Shown: in pieces, positions 1 to 8,001 of the stretch
Numbering within the stretch: the first letter of the stretch is position 1
Layout of the letters: each line of letters starts with the position of its first letter
Source of the DNA: Bacteroidales bacterium
GTDB lineage: Bacteria > Bacteroidota > Bacteroidia > Bacteroidales > F082
Direction: 5' to 3'
Assembly: GCA_017428285.1 (NCBI GenBank)
Contig: JAFRRE010000042.1
Coordinates: forward strand, 1-21,311
Length of the DNA stretch: 21,311 nucleotides
Program-made: the position numbers and the translations under genes
The notes under the pieces: generated by a model
The model's input: only the letters and a program-made list of their open reading frames with translations
Told to the model about the DNA's origin: nothing
Database searches by the model: none

Positions 1-141
1 AAGATGTGTCGCAGCCTGCAACTTGACCCATTGGCAGGTTTTGAACCTCAATTTTGCCCCTGAAACGTTTCAATCGCTGGAATCGCCTTTATCCATTGGG
101 CTTCAGCACATGTCACAGCCTGCAAAATGACCTATAAGTCT
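1..141 (-). repeat. Tandem-like repeat at left edge, replacing the end of the CHAT gene
   Basis: Two related copies of a ~25-base motif lie about 105 bases apart. On the plus strand they are at 4-28 and 110-133, sharing the core CAGCCTGCAA followed by TGACC. Read on the minus strand the motif is GCAGGCTG plus GACA. Nothing in it resembles a gene, and homology of the neighbouring CHAT gene stops at about position 141, exactly where this element begins. I infer a dispersed intergenic repeat that was inserted in, or recombined into, the CHAT gene. The true extent to the left is outside the window. Confidence 0.5.
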
Positions 142-3100
142 CAAAAGGGTATTTACTCCCGCCATCTTAAAGCCTCTTTGCAAGCCTGCCACACCTTCGC
201 CGCTAATTTCTCCTAATCCCGTTTGGCAAGCGCTGAGAACCACCAAATCGGTGCCTCGAAGGTTCATATTGGCTATCTCTTTAGCAGACAAAATGCCATC
301 CTCCACGCCCTCCATGGCCATATAGCCCTCTCTTAATGCGTTGTTTGCGCCCGAAAAGAGTATGGCGGAACGAGACAGGTCGTAATCTTCTTGCGACGGT
401 CCTAACTCATAATCATTGTACATCATCAAATCATATCTTTCAAGGATTTCTCCCACCTCACTCGCATCTTGCTTAGTCCAATAAAAGCCATGAGTGGCCA
501 CATGAAGCAAACTTACGTCATGGCCTGAAAGATCCTTAAATGATGATTCGGTGCCATTCTCACCAACGACCAAACTGACATCTATCTTGGCTTCTTTGAG
601 CATTGTGTATATTGAATTAGCTTCGACCAATGTACCTTCCAAACCGGCTACACTATAATCCGTCACAACAACTCCGCGGTCTTCAGCTGATGTCCTATCC
701 TCGACAACAAGGCCTTCAATTCCCATATCATAATTCAGTCCACCATACACAACCGCGTTCTTGATTTCGGGTCTTTGCTTCTTTGCAACAATCTGTCTTG
801 ACGATGTTAGCCTGTACAGGTTCAACCTTTCATTCAGCGAGCCTTGCCCGTTGTTGGCATATTCAATGGGCAACCAATAAAGTTCACCAGCTGGACAAAA
901 ATAAACATTTTCCACACCGTCCAATTCTGTTTCGAGGGGCTTCCATACCAAATCATACAAATCTATGTCGTTCATATTAGATGCAGTAAACAATTCCACA
1001 AAATGAGGTGACTTATAATCTTTCTTCAAAGTAAGCGCACAATAATATGAACTATCACTACTCAACGAAACTTCTAAAAACTCAATAGCCAAATCGTTGG
1101 TTCCCAACCGAGATTGCACTTGTTTCCAATCCACATTAAGATTTCTATTCAATTCACCGTATGAAGCAAATCGTTTTTGCAAGTCTTTTTCCAACGTGTT
1201 GGAAAGGATCTCAAGGGAATCAACATTCAAGCGATCAGCAATAGGTTTCTCGTATTCCTTAGCTACCAGATTCCTACAATACTGCAACCGATCAAACAAC
1301 CCTTGTGATTCTTCATCACCACTGTCCAATATCAAATCTCGTAAGCCGGTTTCTGCATTCAGCAACAAACCTTTACTGAACAGCAATCCATCGTATGTGG
1401 CACAAATAAAGTCACTGTCATCACGAAGCATATTAGCATACGACGGCATGTTGCTTGTAAAAAACCAATTGTATTTGTTCCAGTAAAACGCTCTTTCCTT
1501 ATTGGTCAAATATGAAAACTTCTCCTCCACTTCCTCTTTGATAATTTGCGAATAACGAATAAAGCAATCCGACATCTCCTTTTTCATGCCCAATCCATGA
1601 TAAAGATTTCCAAGATTGTAATATACATTATCATATTGGAATGCGTGGTCTTCGCCGAAAATCCTCTTATTCATCTCCAAGGCATGCAACAAATAGGTTT
1701 TCGCTTCCTCATAATTATTCATTGCAATATAGTCCAATGCCATATTACTCAATGTTGTTGCAATCCTTGGATGATCGTCCCCATATAGCTCATGCAGGAT
1801 TTCCAAGGTCTTTTGTCCATATTCCAGCGCTCTTTCATATTCCCCATTCCTACTATATGCAACCGACAAATTATTCAATGTCGTTGTAACGGCAGAATGT
1901 CTTTGACCATAGAATTCCACTTCAGTATTATACACCTCTTCATAACATACGATTGCTTTGTCATATTCCCCTGAATATATGAATATTGACCCTAAATTAT
2001 TGATGATGGAACAATAAGATTTGGCTCTTTTGATTTCAACATCATTCAACAAGGCCGCGTTGTTTTTCTTCACCAAAGAATCGCCCAATAACTTCAAAGC
2101 CTCATCCAAATAAAAGACTGCATGTTGATAATCGCCCATTTCTTTATAAGCTTCAGACAAGTTATTATAGATAGTTGAGTTTTGGGTGATGTCAAGAACA
2201 TTCTTAAACAATTCAATACTATTATCTAATTCATTTATATCCAAATAGCACATTCCCAAATCATTAAGAATCAAAGCGTAAAAATTGTTATTATCGCCAT
2301 GAACATCCTTTGAGAGTTCCAAAGCCCTAGTCAAATAGTTGATTGCTTTATCATAATCGCCCATAGAGCGATAGGCATTCCCGATCTTTCTCAGGCAGGC
2401 GATGTATTCGGCATCAGAAGTCTCCCTTATTGGCTTTATTAAAGAGAGTGCTTCCTCGTAATACTGAATAGCCAAACTATATTTCTCCATCATCGAATAA
2501 CATGCTGCGATTTGATACAAGGTCAGCAAATAACTATCTTCAGCGCCTTGCTCTTTCTCTATATCCAGTGTTTGCAAAAATACTTCGACCGCTTTTTGGA
2601 ATTCCTTCATCTCAAAATAGCACAAACCTTTAAACGCAATATCATTAATCGTGGCCGATTCTCTGCCATTTGTTTTTTGCAACTCCGACAGTCTTCTATC
2701 CATCCAATATATTGCGTTTTCATACTCGCCAAGTTTGTAAAGGCAAATGGTCAAACCATTCATTGTGACAGCCGAATACCAATGATGGACTTCGTCATCG
2801 ATAGTGTCCATTATGGCAATTGACAAGAGATACGCTTCCTTTGCCTCATTGAATTCTCCCAAAGAATAGCAGCATCCGGCATAATAACTTAGATAATCAG
2901 CATAATATTCGTTCGTGTCACCAATCTCAACAGCATAGATGCTCAGCAGTTTTTCATACGCCTGTTTCGCCTTGTCAAATTGCTTCAATTCTTCATAACA
3001 TTCACCTAAAAGATCCAACATATCAATGAGACTGTCATCATCCTCGCCATATTCTCTTTTTAAGATCACTAGTTCTCTTTCGAAATATCTAACTGCTTCC

Positions 3101-3660
3101 TCAAAGTTCTCCGTTTCATAATAACAAATACCCAAATCTTCATAGAGGGTTTCGAATTCCGAATCGAAAACATCCAATGAATCCAATAGAATGTTCAATT
3201 CCTTGTCAAAACAGACAGCCGCATTGGAATAGTCTTTCATAGTATAATATGTACTACCCACATCATGCAAAGCATCTGCATATTCTGTAGAACGTTCCCC
3301 TTCGATTTGCATATACAATTCCGCCATTTTGGAAAAAGCTCTTACAGCCTTAGAATAATAATATGATTCTTGAGTTGCTAATCCCATATCCCTATAGCCA
3401 AGTCCCACAAACCAAAGAGGTTTCACTCTGTAATAATCAAGGCCATCATTTTGCAATATCTTGTCTTTGTCTGATTCGATGATGTCATATACCTTTTCAT
3501 AGCATGCATCTGCCCCTTCCATGTCATTCGACCTCCTGAGGCCCTCACCCTGGTTTAACCAACGGGTAATATCATCCCTCCAAAAGTCAGATTGAGCAAA
3601 GGATACATTAAAAGTAACCAAACAAAACAACAATACAAAGAATTTCAATTTACCACTCAT
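103..3660 (-). CDS. Secreted TPR-CHAT protease-like protein with truncated CHAT C-terminus
   Basis: This is a 1185-residue exported protein. A signal peptide occupies residues 1-22 (hydrophobic core, cleavage after FAQ). Tandem tetratricopeptide repeats, about 30-44 residues each, run from about 85 to 700. A CHAT (caspase-HetF-associated, separase-like) protease domain starts near 855. The catalytic dyad is visible: His1057 in HVATHGFYW and Cys1145 in LSACQTGLGE. Compared with the complete paralogue at 8002-10956, homology ends at Leu1173 (GVNTLL). The last 12 residues (RLIGHFAGCDMC) come from the repeat at the left edge, so the final ~65 residues, including the terminal YWATFILLD-type strand, are missing. 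It may be folded but impaired, or a decaying gene. It is transcribed divergently from the caspase operon and shares its promoter region, suggesting joint function. Substrates are unknown. The domain assignment is secure; activity is not. Confidence 0.88.
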   Translation of the reverse strand: MSGKLKFFVLLFCLVTFNVSFAQSDFWRDDITRWLNQGEGLRRSNDMEGADACYEKVYDIIESDKDKILQNDGLDYYRVKPLWFVGLGYRDMGLATQESYYYSKAVRAFSKMAELYMQIEGERSTEYADALHDVGSTYYTMKDYSNAAVCFDKELNILLDSLDVFDSEFETLYEDLGICYYETENFEEAVRYFERELVILKREYGEDDDSLIDMLDLLGECYEELKQFDKAKQAYEKLLSIYAVEIGDTNEYYADYLSYYAGCCYSLGEFNEAKEAYLLSIAIMDTIDDEVHHWYSAVTMNGLTICLYKLGEYENAIYWMDRRLSELQKTNGRESATINDIAFKGLCYFEMKEFQKAVEVFLQTLDIEKEQGAEDSYLLTLYQIAACYSMMEKYSLAIQYYEEALSLIKPIRETSDAEYIACLRKIGNAYRSMGDYDKAINYLTRALELSKDVHGDNNNFYALILNDLGMCYLDINELDNSIELFKNVLDITQNSTIYNNLSEAYKEMGDYQHAVFYLDEALKLLGDSLVKKNNAALLNDVEIKRAKSYCSIINNLGSIFIYSGEYDKAIVCYEEVYNTEVEFYGQRHSAVTTTLNNLSVAYSRNGEYERALEYGQKTLEILHELYGDDHPRIATTLSNMALDYIAMNNYEEAKTYLLHALEMNKRIFGEDHAFQYDNVYYNLGNLYHGLGMKKEMSDCFIRYSQIIKEEVEEKFSYLTNKERAFYWNKYNWFFTSNMPSYANMLRDDSDFICATYDGLLFSKGLLLNAETGLRDLILDSGDEESQGLFDRLQYCRNLVAKEYEKPIADRLNVDSLEILSNTLEKDLQKRFASYGELNRNLNVDWKQVQSRLGTNDLAIEFLEVSLSSDSSYYCALTLKKDYKSPHFVELFTASNMNDIDLYDLVWKPLETELDGVENVYFCPAGELYWLPIEYANNGQGSLNERLNLYRLTSSRQIVAKKQRPEIKNAVVYGGLNYDMGIEGLVVEDRTSAEDRGVVVTDYSVAGLEGTLVEANSIYTMLKEAKIDVSLVVGENGTESSFKDLSGHDVSLLHVATHGFYWTKQDASEVGEILERYDLMMYNDYELGPSQEDYDLSRSAILFSGANNALREGYMAMEGVEDGILSAKEIANMNLRGTDLVVLSACQTGLGEISGEGVAGLQRGFKMAGVNTLLRLIGHFAGCDMC

Positions 3661-3683
3661 AAACTTGTTTTAATTTAAAGCTA

Positions 3684-3767
3684 TGCAAAAATATGAAACT
3701 TTTTCAACGATTTATCATCAATAGCAATAAAGACACCTTGTATAATCGAATTTTTCATATTTTTGCA
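3684..3767. promoter_or_regulatory. Divergent promoter region with 15-bp perfect inverted repeat
   Basis: The 15-mer TTTCATATTTTTGCA occurs on the plus strand at 3753-3767 and, as its exact reverse complement, at 3684-3698, with 54 bases between. Each copy contains a Bacteroidetes -7 box, TATTTTTG, facing outward: plus at 3758-3765 toward the gene at 3784, and minus at 3686-3693 toward the gene ending at 3660. The plus copy has a plausible -33 box, CTTG at 3737-3740 (spacer 17). The minus copy has no clear -33 match. The identical sequence outside the 8-base box suggests a shared regulator or a common origin. Confidence 0.6.
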
Positions 3768-3783
3768 ATAAATTATTCTATGT

Positions 3784-5748
3784 ATGTTGAAAAAAGCATT
3801 TCTTATTCTTGCAATCATAACATCGGCCACATGCTTTGCCCAGTCTGAGAAACGCCTCGCTCTCATAGTGGGCAACTCAGATTACGGCTCAGGCAACTCG
3901 TTGAAAAACCCTGTAAATGACGCCAAGGATGTATCGGCTAAGCTGAATAACATGGGGTTTGATGTGATTACTCTTCTTAATTGCAGCCTGTTGGAAATGG
4001 ATGATGCCGTCGATGAGTTCGGCAAAAAAGCCAAAAACTACGACATTGCCTTGTTTTTTTATTCTGGACATGGTTTGCAATTAAACAATGAAAACTTTCT
4101 AATCCCTGCAAATGCACAATTGAATTCCGAGGCTGATGTAAAATACAGATGTATCAATGTCAATCAAGTACTTGACAAACTGGATGAATCAGGATGCCCG
4201 ATGAAAATCATCGTTTTAGATGCATGCCGTGACAATCCTTATGAGCACAGTTGGCACAGATCTACAGGTTCTGGTGGCTTATCAATCATCAACGCTTCAA
4301 AAGGAACGCTGATTTCATACGCCACTAGTCCAGGAAAAACTGCTGGAGATGGAAAAGGGAGAAACAGCCCTTACACTGCAGCATTCCTTAAAACATTGGA
4401 CACTCCAGGATTAACACTCTTGAACTTTTTTAATGAGATTAGCATTTTTGTACAAGAAGCCACAAACGAAGAACAAACTCCATGGACCATCAACAGTGCC
4501 ATTAAGAGGGACTTTTGCTTTAACTATGGAAGAACACCTTCAAAAAACAGCAAAAAAGAGAATCAACAAAACGTTGGTATTCAAGAGCAAAAAGAACAGA
4601 TTGACAAACTACTCAGAGATGCTCAGAACAAATACGATATAGCCATGGATTACATCAAGAAAGAAGACTACAGCAACGCTATCTCTTTTTTAATAGAATC
4701 TGCGGATATGGGCAATGACAATGCCCAAAATTACCTTGGAGACATGTATTATCGAGGGATTGGTATAGAACAAAACGATTATTTGGCCGCCACCTATTAT
4801 TTGAAAGCTGCCAATGCCGGAAATTATAATGCACAATTTAACATAGGATGGATGTATGAACATGGTTATGGGGTAGAACCCAATATCGAGACAGCATTAA
4901 ATTGGTATCACCAGTCATCTTTACAAGGATTTAAGCCTGCGTATGACAACTGGATTCGCCTATTCGAAGAGTACATGTCACTCGATTCAAATAGTATAAC
5001 TTCAACGCAACAGGATGATTTGGAATTCAAAATCAACGGTGTCCCTTTCACAATGAAGTATGTTGAAGGTGGAACGTTTTTGATGGGCGCCCAAAATCAA
5101 AACCCAGATAGAGATAATTATAGTGAAGACGCCCGCGATGAAGAAGGACCAGTACATACTGTATTGTTAAGCAACTATTATATAGGCGAAACTGAAGTCA
5201 CTATAGCTTTATGGAACGCTGTTATGGGAACCCATTTTGAGCATAAAGACCAACCGATTTGTAACATATCCTTCGATGAGGTTCTAGCATTTATTGATAA
5301 GTTAAACCAGATTTCCAATCAAAAATTCCGCCTACCTACAGAAGCCGAATGGGAATATGCAGCAAAAGGAGGAAAGCACAGTCACAATTACGCGTTCTCC
5401 GGAAGTGATGAAATAGATGATGTAACGTTGCATTATTACTACTTTATTATTGGTGTTTATCCTGATTATAGCAGCGAGAAGATTGAAGATGTAAAACAAG
5501 CCATTTCTAATGAATTAGGAGTATATGACATGACCGGTAATGTTCAAGAATGGTGCAGCGATTGGTACGGAGACTATATCGAAAACACGCAGATTAATCC
5601 AGTAGGGCCTGAAAGCGGTAACTATCGTGTTGTCCGAGGAGGTTATTATATGAGTACTCCTGAAGAATGCCGCGTCACGGCCCGCCGTCATTGTATCCCT
5701 AACGAAAAGTTTTTTAATACAGGTTTCCGGCTCGTTCTATCAGAATAG
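3784..5748 (+). CDS. Secreted caspase-Sel1-FGE-like fusion protein
   Basis: This 654-residue protein joins three modules. A signal peptide covers residues 1-20. A caspase/metacaspase p20-like domain (peptidase C14 fold) spans about 22-245, with the catalytic dyad His96 in FYSGHGLQ and Cys148 in LDACRDNP. Two to three Sel1-type repeats follow at about 280-395 (AQNYLGDMYYRGIGIEQN; AQFNIGWMYEHGYGVEPN). A formylglycine-generating-enzyme/sulfatase-modifying-factor-like domain covers 412-654 (FTMKYVEGGTFLMG, FRLPTEAEWEYAA, YDMTGNVQEWCSDW, TGFRLVLSE). In the FGE active-site segment the first catalytic Cys position is Ser (GGYYMSTPEEC), so oxidase activity is doubtful and a binding role is more likely. 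It is first in a rightward operon of four; the gap to the next gene is 26 bases. Location is probably periplasmic or extracellular. The target is unknown. Confidence 0.9.
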   Translation: MLKKAFLILAIITSATCFAQSEKRLALIVGNSDYGSGNSLKNPVNDAKDVSAKLNNMGFDVITLLNCSLLEMDDAVDEFGKKAKNYDIALFFYSGHGLQLNNENFLIPANAQLNSEADVKYRCINVNQVLDKLDESGCPMKIIVLDACRDNPYEHSWHRSTGSGGLSIINASKGTLISYATSPGKTAGDGKGRNSPYTAAFLKTLDTPGLTLLNFFNEISIFVQEATNEEQTPWTINSAIKRDFCFNYGRTPSKNSKKENQQNVGIQEQKEQIDKLLRDAQNKYDIAMDYIKKEDYSNAISFLIESADMGNDNAQNYLGDMYYRGIGIEQNDYLAATYYLKAANAGNYNAQFNIGWMYEHGYGVEPNIETALNWYHQSSLQGFKPAYDNWIRLFEEYMSLDSNSITSTQQDDLEFKINGVPFTMKYVEGGTFLMGAQNQNPDRDNYSEDARDEEGPVHTVLLSNYYIGETEVTIALWNAVMGTHFEHKDQPICNISFDEVLAFIDKLNQISNQKFRLPTEAEWEYAAKGGKHSHNYAFSGSDEIDDVTLHYYYFIIGVYPDYSSEKIEDVKQAISNELGVYDMTGNVQEWCSDWYGDYIENTQINPVGPESGNYRVVRGGYYMSTPEECRVTARRHCIPNEKFFNTGFRLVLSE

Positions 5749-5774
5749 CAATTCCCTTAACTATACAAATCACG

Positions 5775-7085
5775 ATGTTGTTAATAGTTATCAAATCCAA
5801 AAAAGAGATTCTAATAGTCCTCTTCCTTCTAGCCACTTGCATTGGCTATGCCCAAAATGGAAAACGCCTTGCTCTTGTGGTGGGCAATGCGGAGTATATA
5901 GGCAAAGGAAATTCGCTTTTCAACCCCGCACATGACGCCTCTGATGTGTCGATGAAGCTGAAGAATTTGGGGTTTGATGTAACCACCTTGATTGATGGCG
6001 ATCACCAACAGTTTGACAATGCTATTGATTCTTTCGGAAATAATGCTAAGGATTACGATGTTGCCTTGTTCTACTATTCTGGGCACGGACTGCAATCTAA
6101 AGGAGACAACTACATGATGCCAGTAGATGCCGATTTGAAGTCGGAGGCTGATGTGAAATACAAATGCACTGCTGTCAACCACCTCCTTTCCAAGTTAGAA
6201 GAGTCGGGGTGCCCTTTAAAAATCATTGTTTTGGATGCCTGCCGCAACAATCCTTTCACGCGCAGTTGGCACAGATCTGCTGAATCCAATGGCCTTTCTT
6301 TTATCAATGCTCCGAACGGTACATTCATTTCGTATGCCACCGGTCCTGGACGCACTGCCGATGACGGAACAGGAAGGAATAGCCCTTTCACCAAGGCCTT
6401 CCTAAACACTTTAGACATCCCAGGCCTAACCCTCCTGAACTTTTTCAATGAAGTCGGAACCGCCGTACAATCCTCAACCAGAAACAAGCAAACCCCATGG
6501 ATGACAAGTACCGCTATTAATGGGAACTTCTGCTTTAATTCCACAAACAACGACACACCTTACACAACACAGAATCAAGTGACAATTCAGTTGCAGGAGC
6601 CTCACATAACTACTAGAACGCAACAAGAACAAGAATACGATAAGGAAAAGAACTATCTCGATGACACAGAATTGCAGAGAATGGCTAAGGAATTGGATGA
6701 ACAATTTGCTGAAAACCAACGTATTTATGAAATAGCCAAAGATTATTTAGATAATGCTGATTATGAAGCAGCCCTCCCTTATTTGTTGCAAGCTGGTGAG
6801 AAAGGTCACATCGAATCACAAAAAGAACTTGCCTTCATGTATTTTAATGGATATGGAACAGAGCAAAATTATGAAGAAGCAATGAAATGGTTTAACAAAG
6901 CTGCAAGTGCGGACGACGACGTCGCTCAATATGATCTCGGTTACATGTATGAATACGGGATGGGGCTTAGCGCGCCAGACATCAACGGAGCCATTTATTG
7001 GTACCACAGATCCGCAAAGAATGGAAACAAGAAAGCTCATCAAGCATGGATGAGATTGTATCAAAAGAACAGAACTAATTATTAA
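5775..7085 (+). CDS. Secreted caspase-like protein with Sel1 repeats
   Basis: This 436-residue protein is a paralogue of the first two modules of the preceding gene. The N-terminus is a charged start followed by a hydrophobic signal segment to about residue 26 (cleavage after GYAQ). The caspase-like domain spans about 29-255, with His104 in YYSGHGLQ and Cys156 in LDACRNNP, so the dyad is intact. A Gln/Glu-rich, probably helical linker (about 265-315) leads to Sel1 repeats at about 318-430 (ELAFMYFNGYGTEQN; AQYDLGYMYEYGMGL). It ends where the fusion paralogue would enter its FGE domain. The next gene, 22 bases downstream, is precisely such an FGE domain with its own signal peptide. The two genes therefore look like a split version of the fusion. 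Co-transcription with its neighbours is inferred from spacing. Substrate is unknown. Confidence 0.88.
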   Translation: MLLIVIKSKKEILIVLFLLATCIGYAQNGKRLALVVGNAEYIGKGNSLFNPAHDASDVSMKLKNLGFDVTTLIDGDHQQFDNAIDSFGNNAKDYDVALFYYSGHGLQSKGDNYMMPVDADLKSEADVKYKCTAVNHLLSKLEESGCPLKIIVLDACRNNPFTRSWHRSAESNGLSFINAPNGTFISYATGPGRTADDGTGRNSPFTKAFLNTLDIPGLTLLNFFNEVGTAVQSSTRNKQTPWMTSTAINGNFCFNSTNNDTPYTTQNQVTIQLQEPHITTRTQQEQEYDKEKNYLDDTELQRMAKELDEQFAENQRIYEIAKDYLDNADYEAALPYLLQAGEKGHIESQKELAFMYFNGYGTEQNYEEAMKWFNKAASADDDVAQYDLGYMYEYGMGLSAPDINGAIYWYHRSAKNGNKKAHQAWMRLYQKNRTNY

Positions 7086-7107
7086 TCAAAACAAAAAATA
7101 TACAAAA

Positions 7108-7980
7108 ATGAAAAAACTGATCGTAATGATGAGCATAATCATTTTTACTGGTTTTATGACTTCGCTCATAGCTCAAAAAAAAGACCAGACAATCACAGTC
7201 AATGGAGTGACATTCACAATGAAATATGTAGAAGGCGGCACATTCTCTATGGGTACCGACGACCCTTCTAGGGATGATAGAGAACATCCAGCACATAAAG
7301 TAACTTTAAGCAGCTATTATATAGCTGAAACGGAGGTTACCCAAGCCTTATTTAGAGCTGTCATGGGCTATTCCTTCAATGAGCATCGGAATAGATGGGA
7401 AAATGCATACAACCAAGGTGTTAAAAATGAAAATAAAATTAAAATACCAATGTACGGTACAGGTGACGAGTATCCAGCGTACTATCTAAGTTGGGACGAC
7501 TGCCAAGTATTCCTAAAGAAATTAAACAATTTAACAGGCAAGAACTTTAGGCTTCCCACTGAAGCAGAATGGGAATATGCTGCCCGTGGAGGTAAAAAAA
7601 CCAAAGGATACATTTTTTCTGGAAGCAACAAATTGAGTGAAGTCGGATGGATAACTCCAGAAACCAGAGGACACATCCGTCCTGTAAAGCAGAAAAAACC
7701 CAATGAACTTGGCTTGTATGACATGACTGGCAATGTTGCTGAATGGTGCAGCGATTGGGATGATTATTATGAAGACAGCCATCAAACCAATCCACAAGGA
7801 CCTTCAAAAGGATATTCGAAAATAGTAAGAGGTGGTGGTTGTGGTATAGGAGGATTTGAAGAAGAAGAGGAATATGTGGTTACAGTGCGTGATGATTTTG
7901 ACCCTGAAGACAGAGTTGCCTCTTTTTTTGACCATTTACTATATCACTTAGGCATTAGATTGGTGCTCTCTACAGAATAA
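7108..7980 (+). CDS. Secreted FGE-like (SUMF1-family, C-type-lectin-fold) protein
   Basis: This 290-residue protein has a signal peptide (about 1-23, cleavage after LIAQ) and one formylglycine-generating-enzyme-like domain from about 29 to the end. Family landmarks in order: FTMKYVEGGTFSMG, the YYIAETEVTQALFRAVMG helix, FRLPTEAEWEYAARGGK, LGLYDMTGNVAEWCSDW, IVRGGG and LGIRLVLSTE. The catalytic Cys pair of true FGE is absent: the segment after RGGG is rich in Glu (GFEEEEEYV) with no Cys at the second position. It is therefore probably a non-catalytic binding or scaffold domain. It is closely related to the C-terminal domain of the fusion gene at 3784. Position directly after the stand-alone caspase suggests that the pair functions together. 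Confidence 0.85.
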   Translation: MKKLIVMMSIIIFTGFMTSLIAQKKDQTITVNGVTFTMKYVEGGTFSMGTDDPSRDDREHPAHKVTLSSYYIAETEVTQALFRAVMGYSFNEHRNRWENAYNQGVKNENKIKIPMYGTGDEYPAYYLSWDDCQVFLKKLNNLTGKNFRLPTEAEWEYAARGGKKTKGYIFSGSNKLSEVGWITPETRGHIRPVKQKKPNELGLYDMTGNVAEWCSDWDDYYEDSHQTNPQGPSKGYSKIVRGGGCGIGGFEEEEEYVVTVRDDFDPEDRVASFFDHLLYHLGIRLVLSTE

Positions 7981-8001
7981 AACAAAAATAACGAATACAA
8001 A

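Noticed and set aside
5041..7980. FGE/C-type-lectin domains as targets of a diversity-generating retroelement
   Set aside because: The C-terminal GFRLVLS ending resembles DGR variable proteins, but I see no reverse transcriptase and no template repeat in the window.
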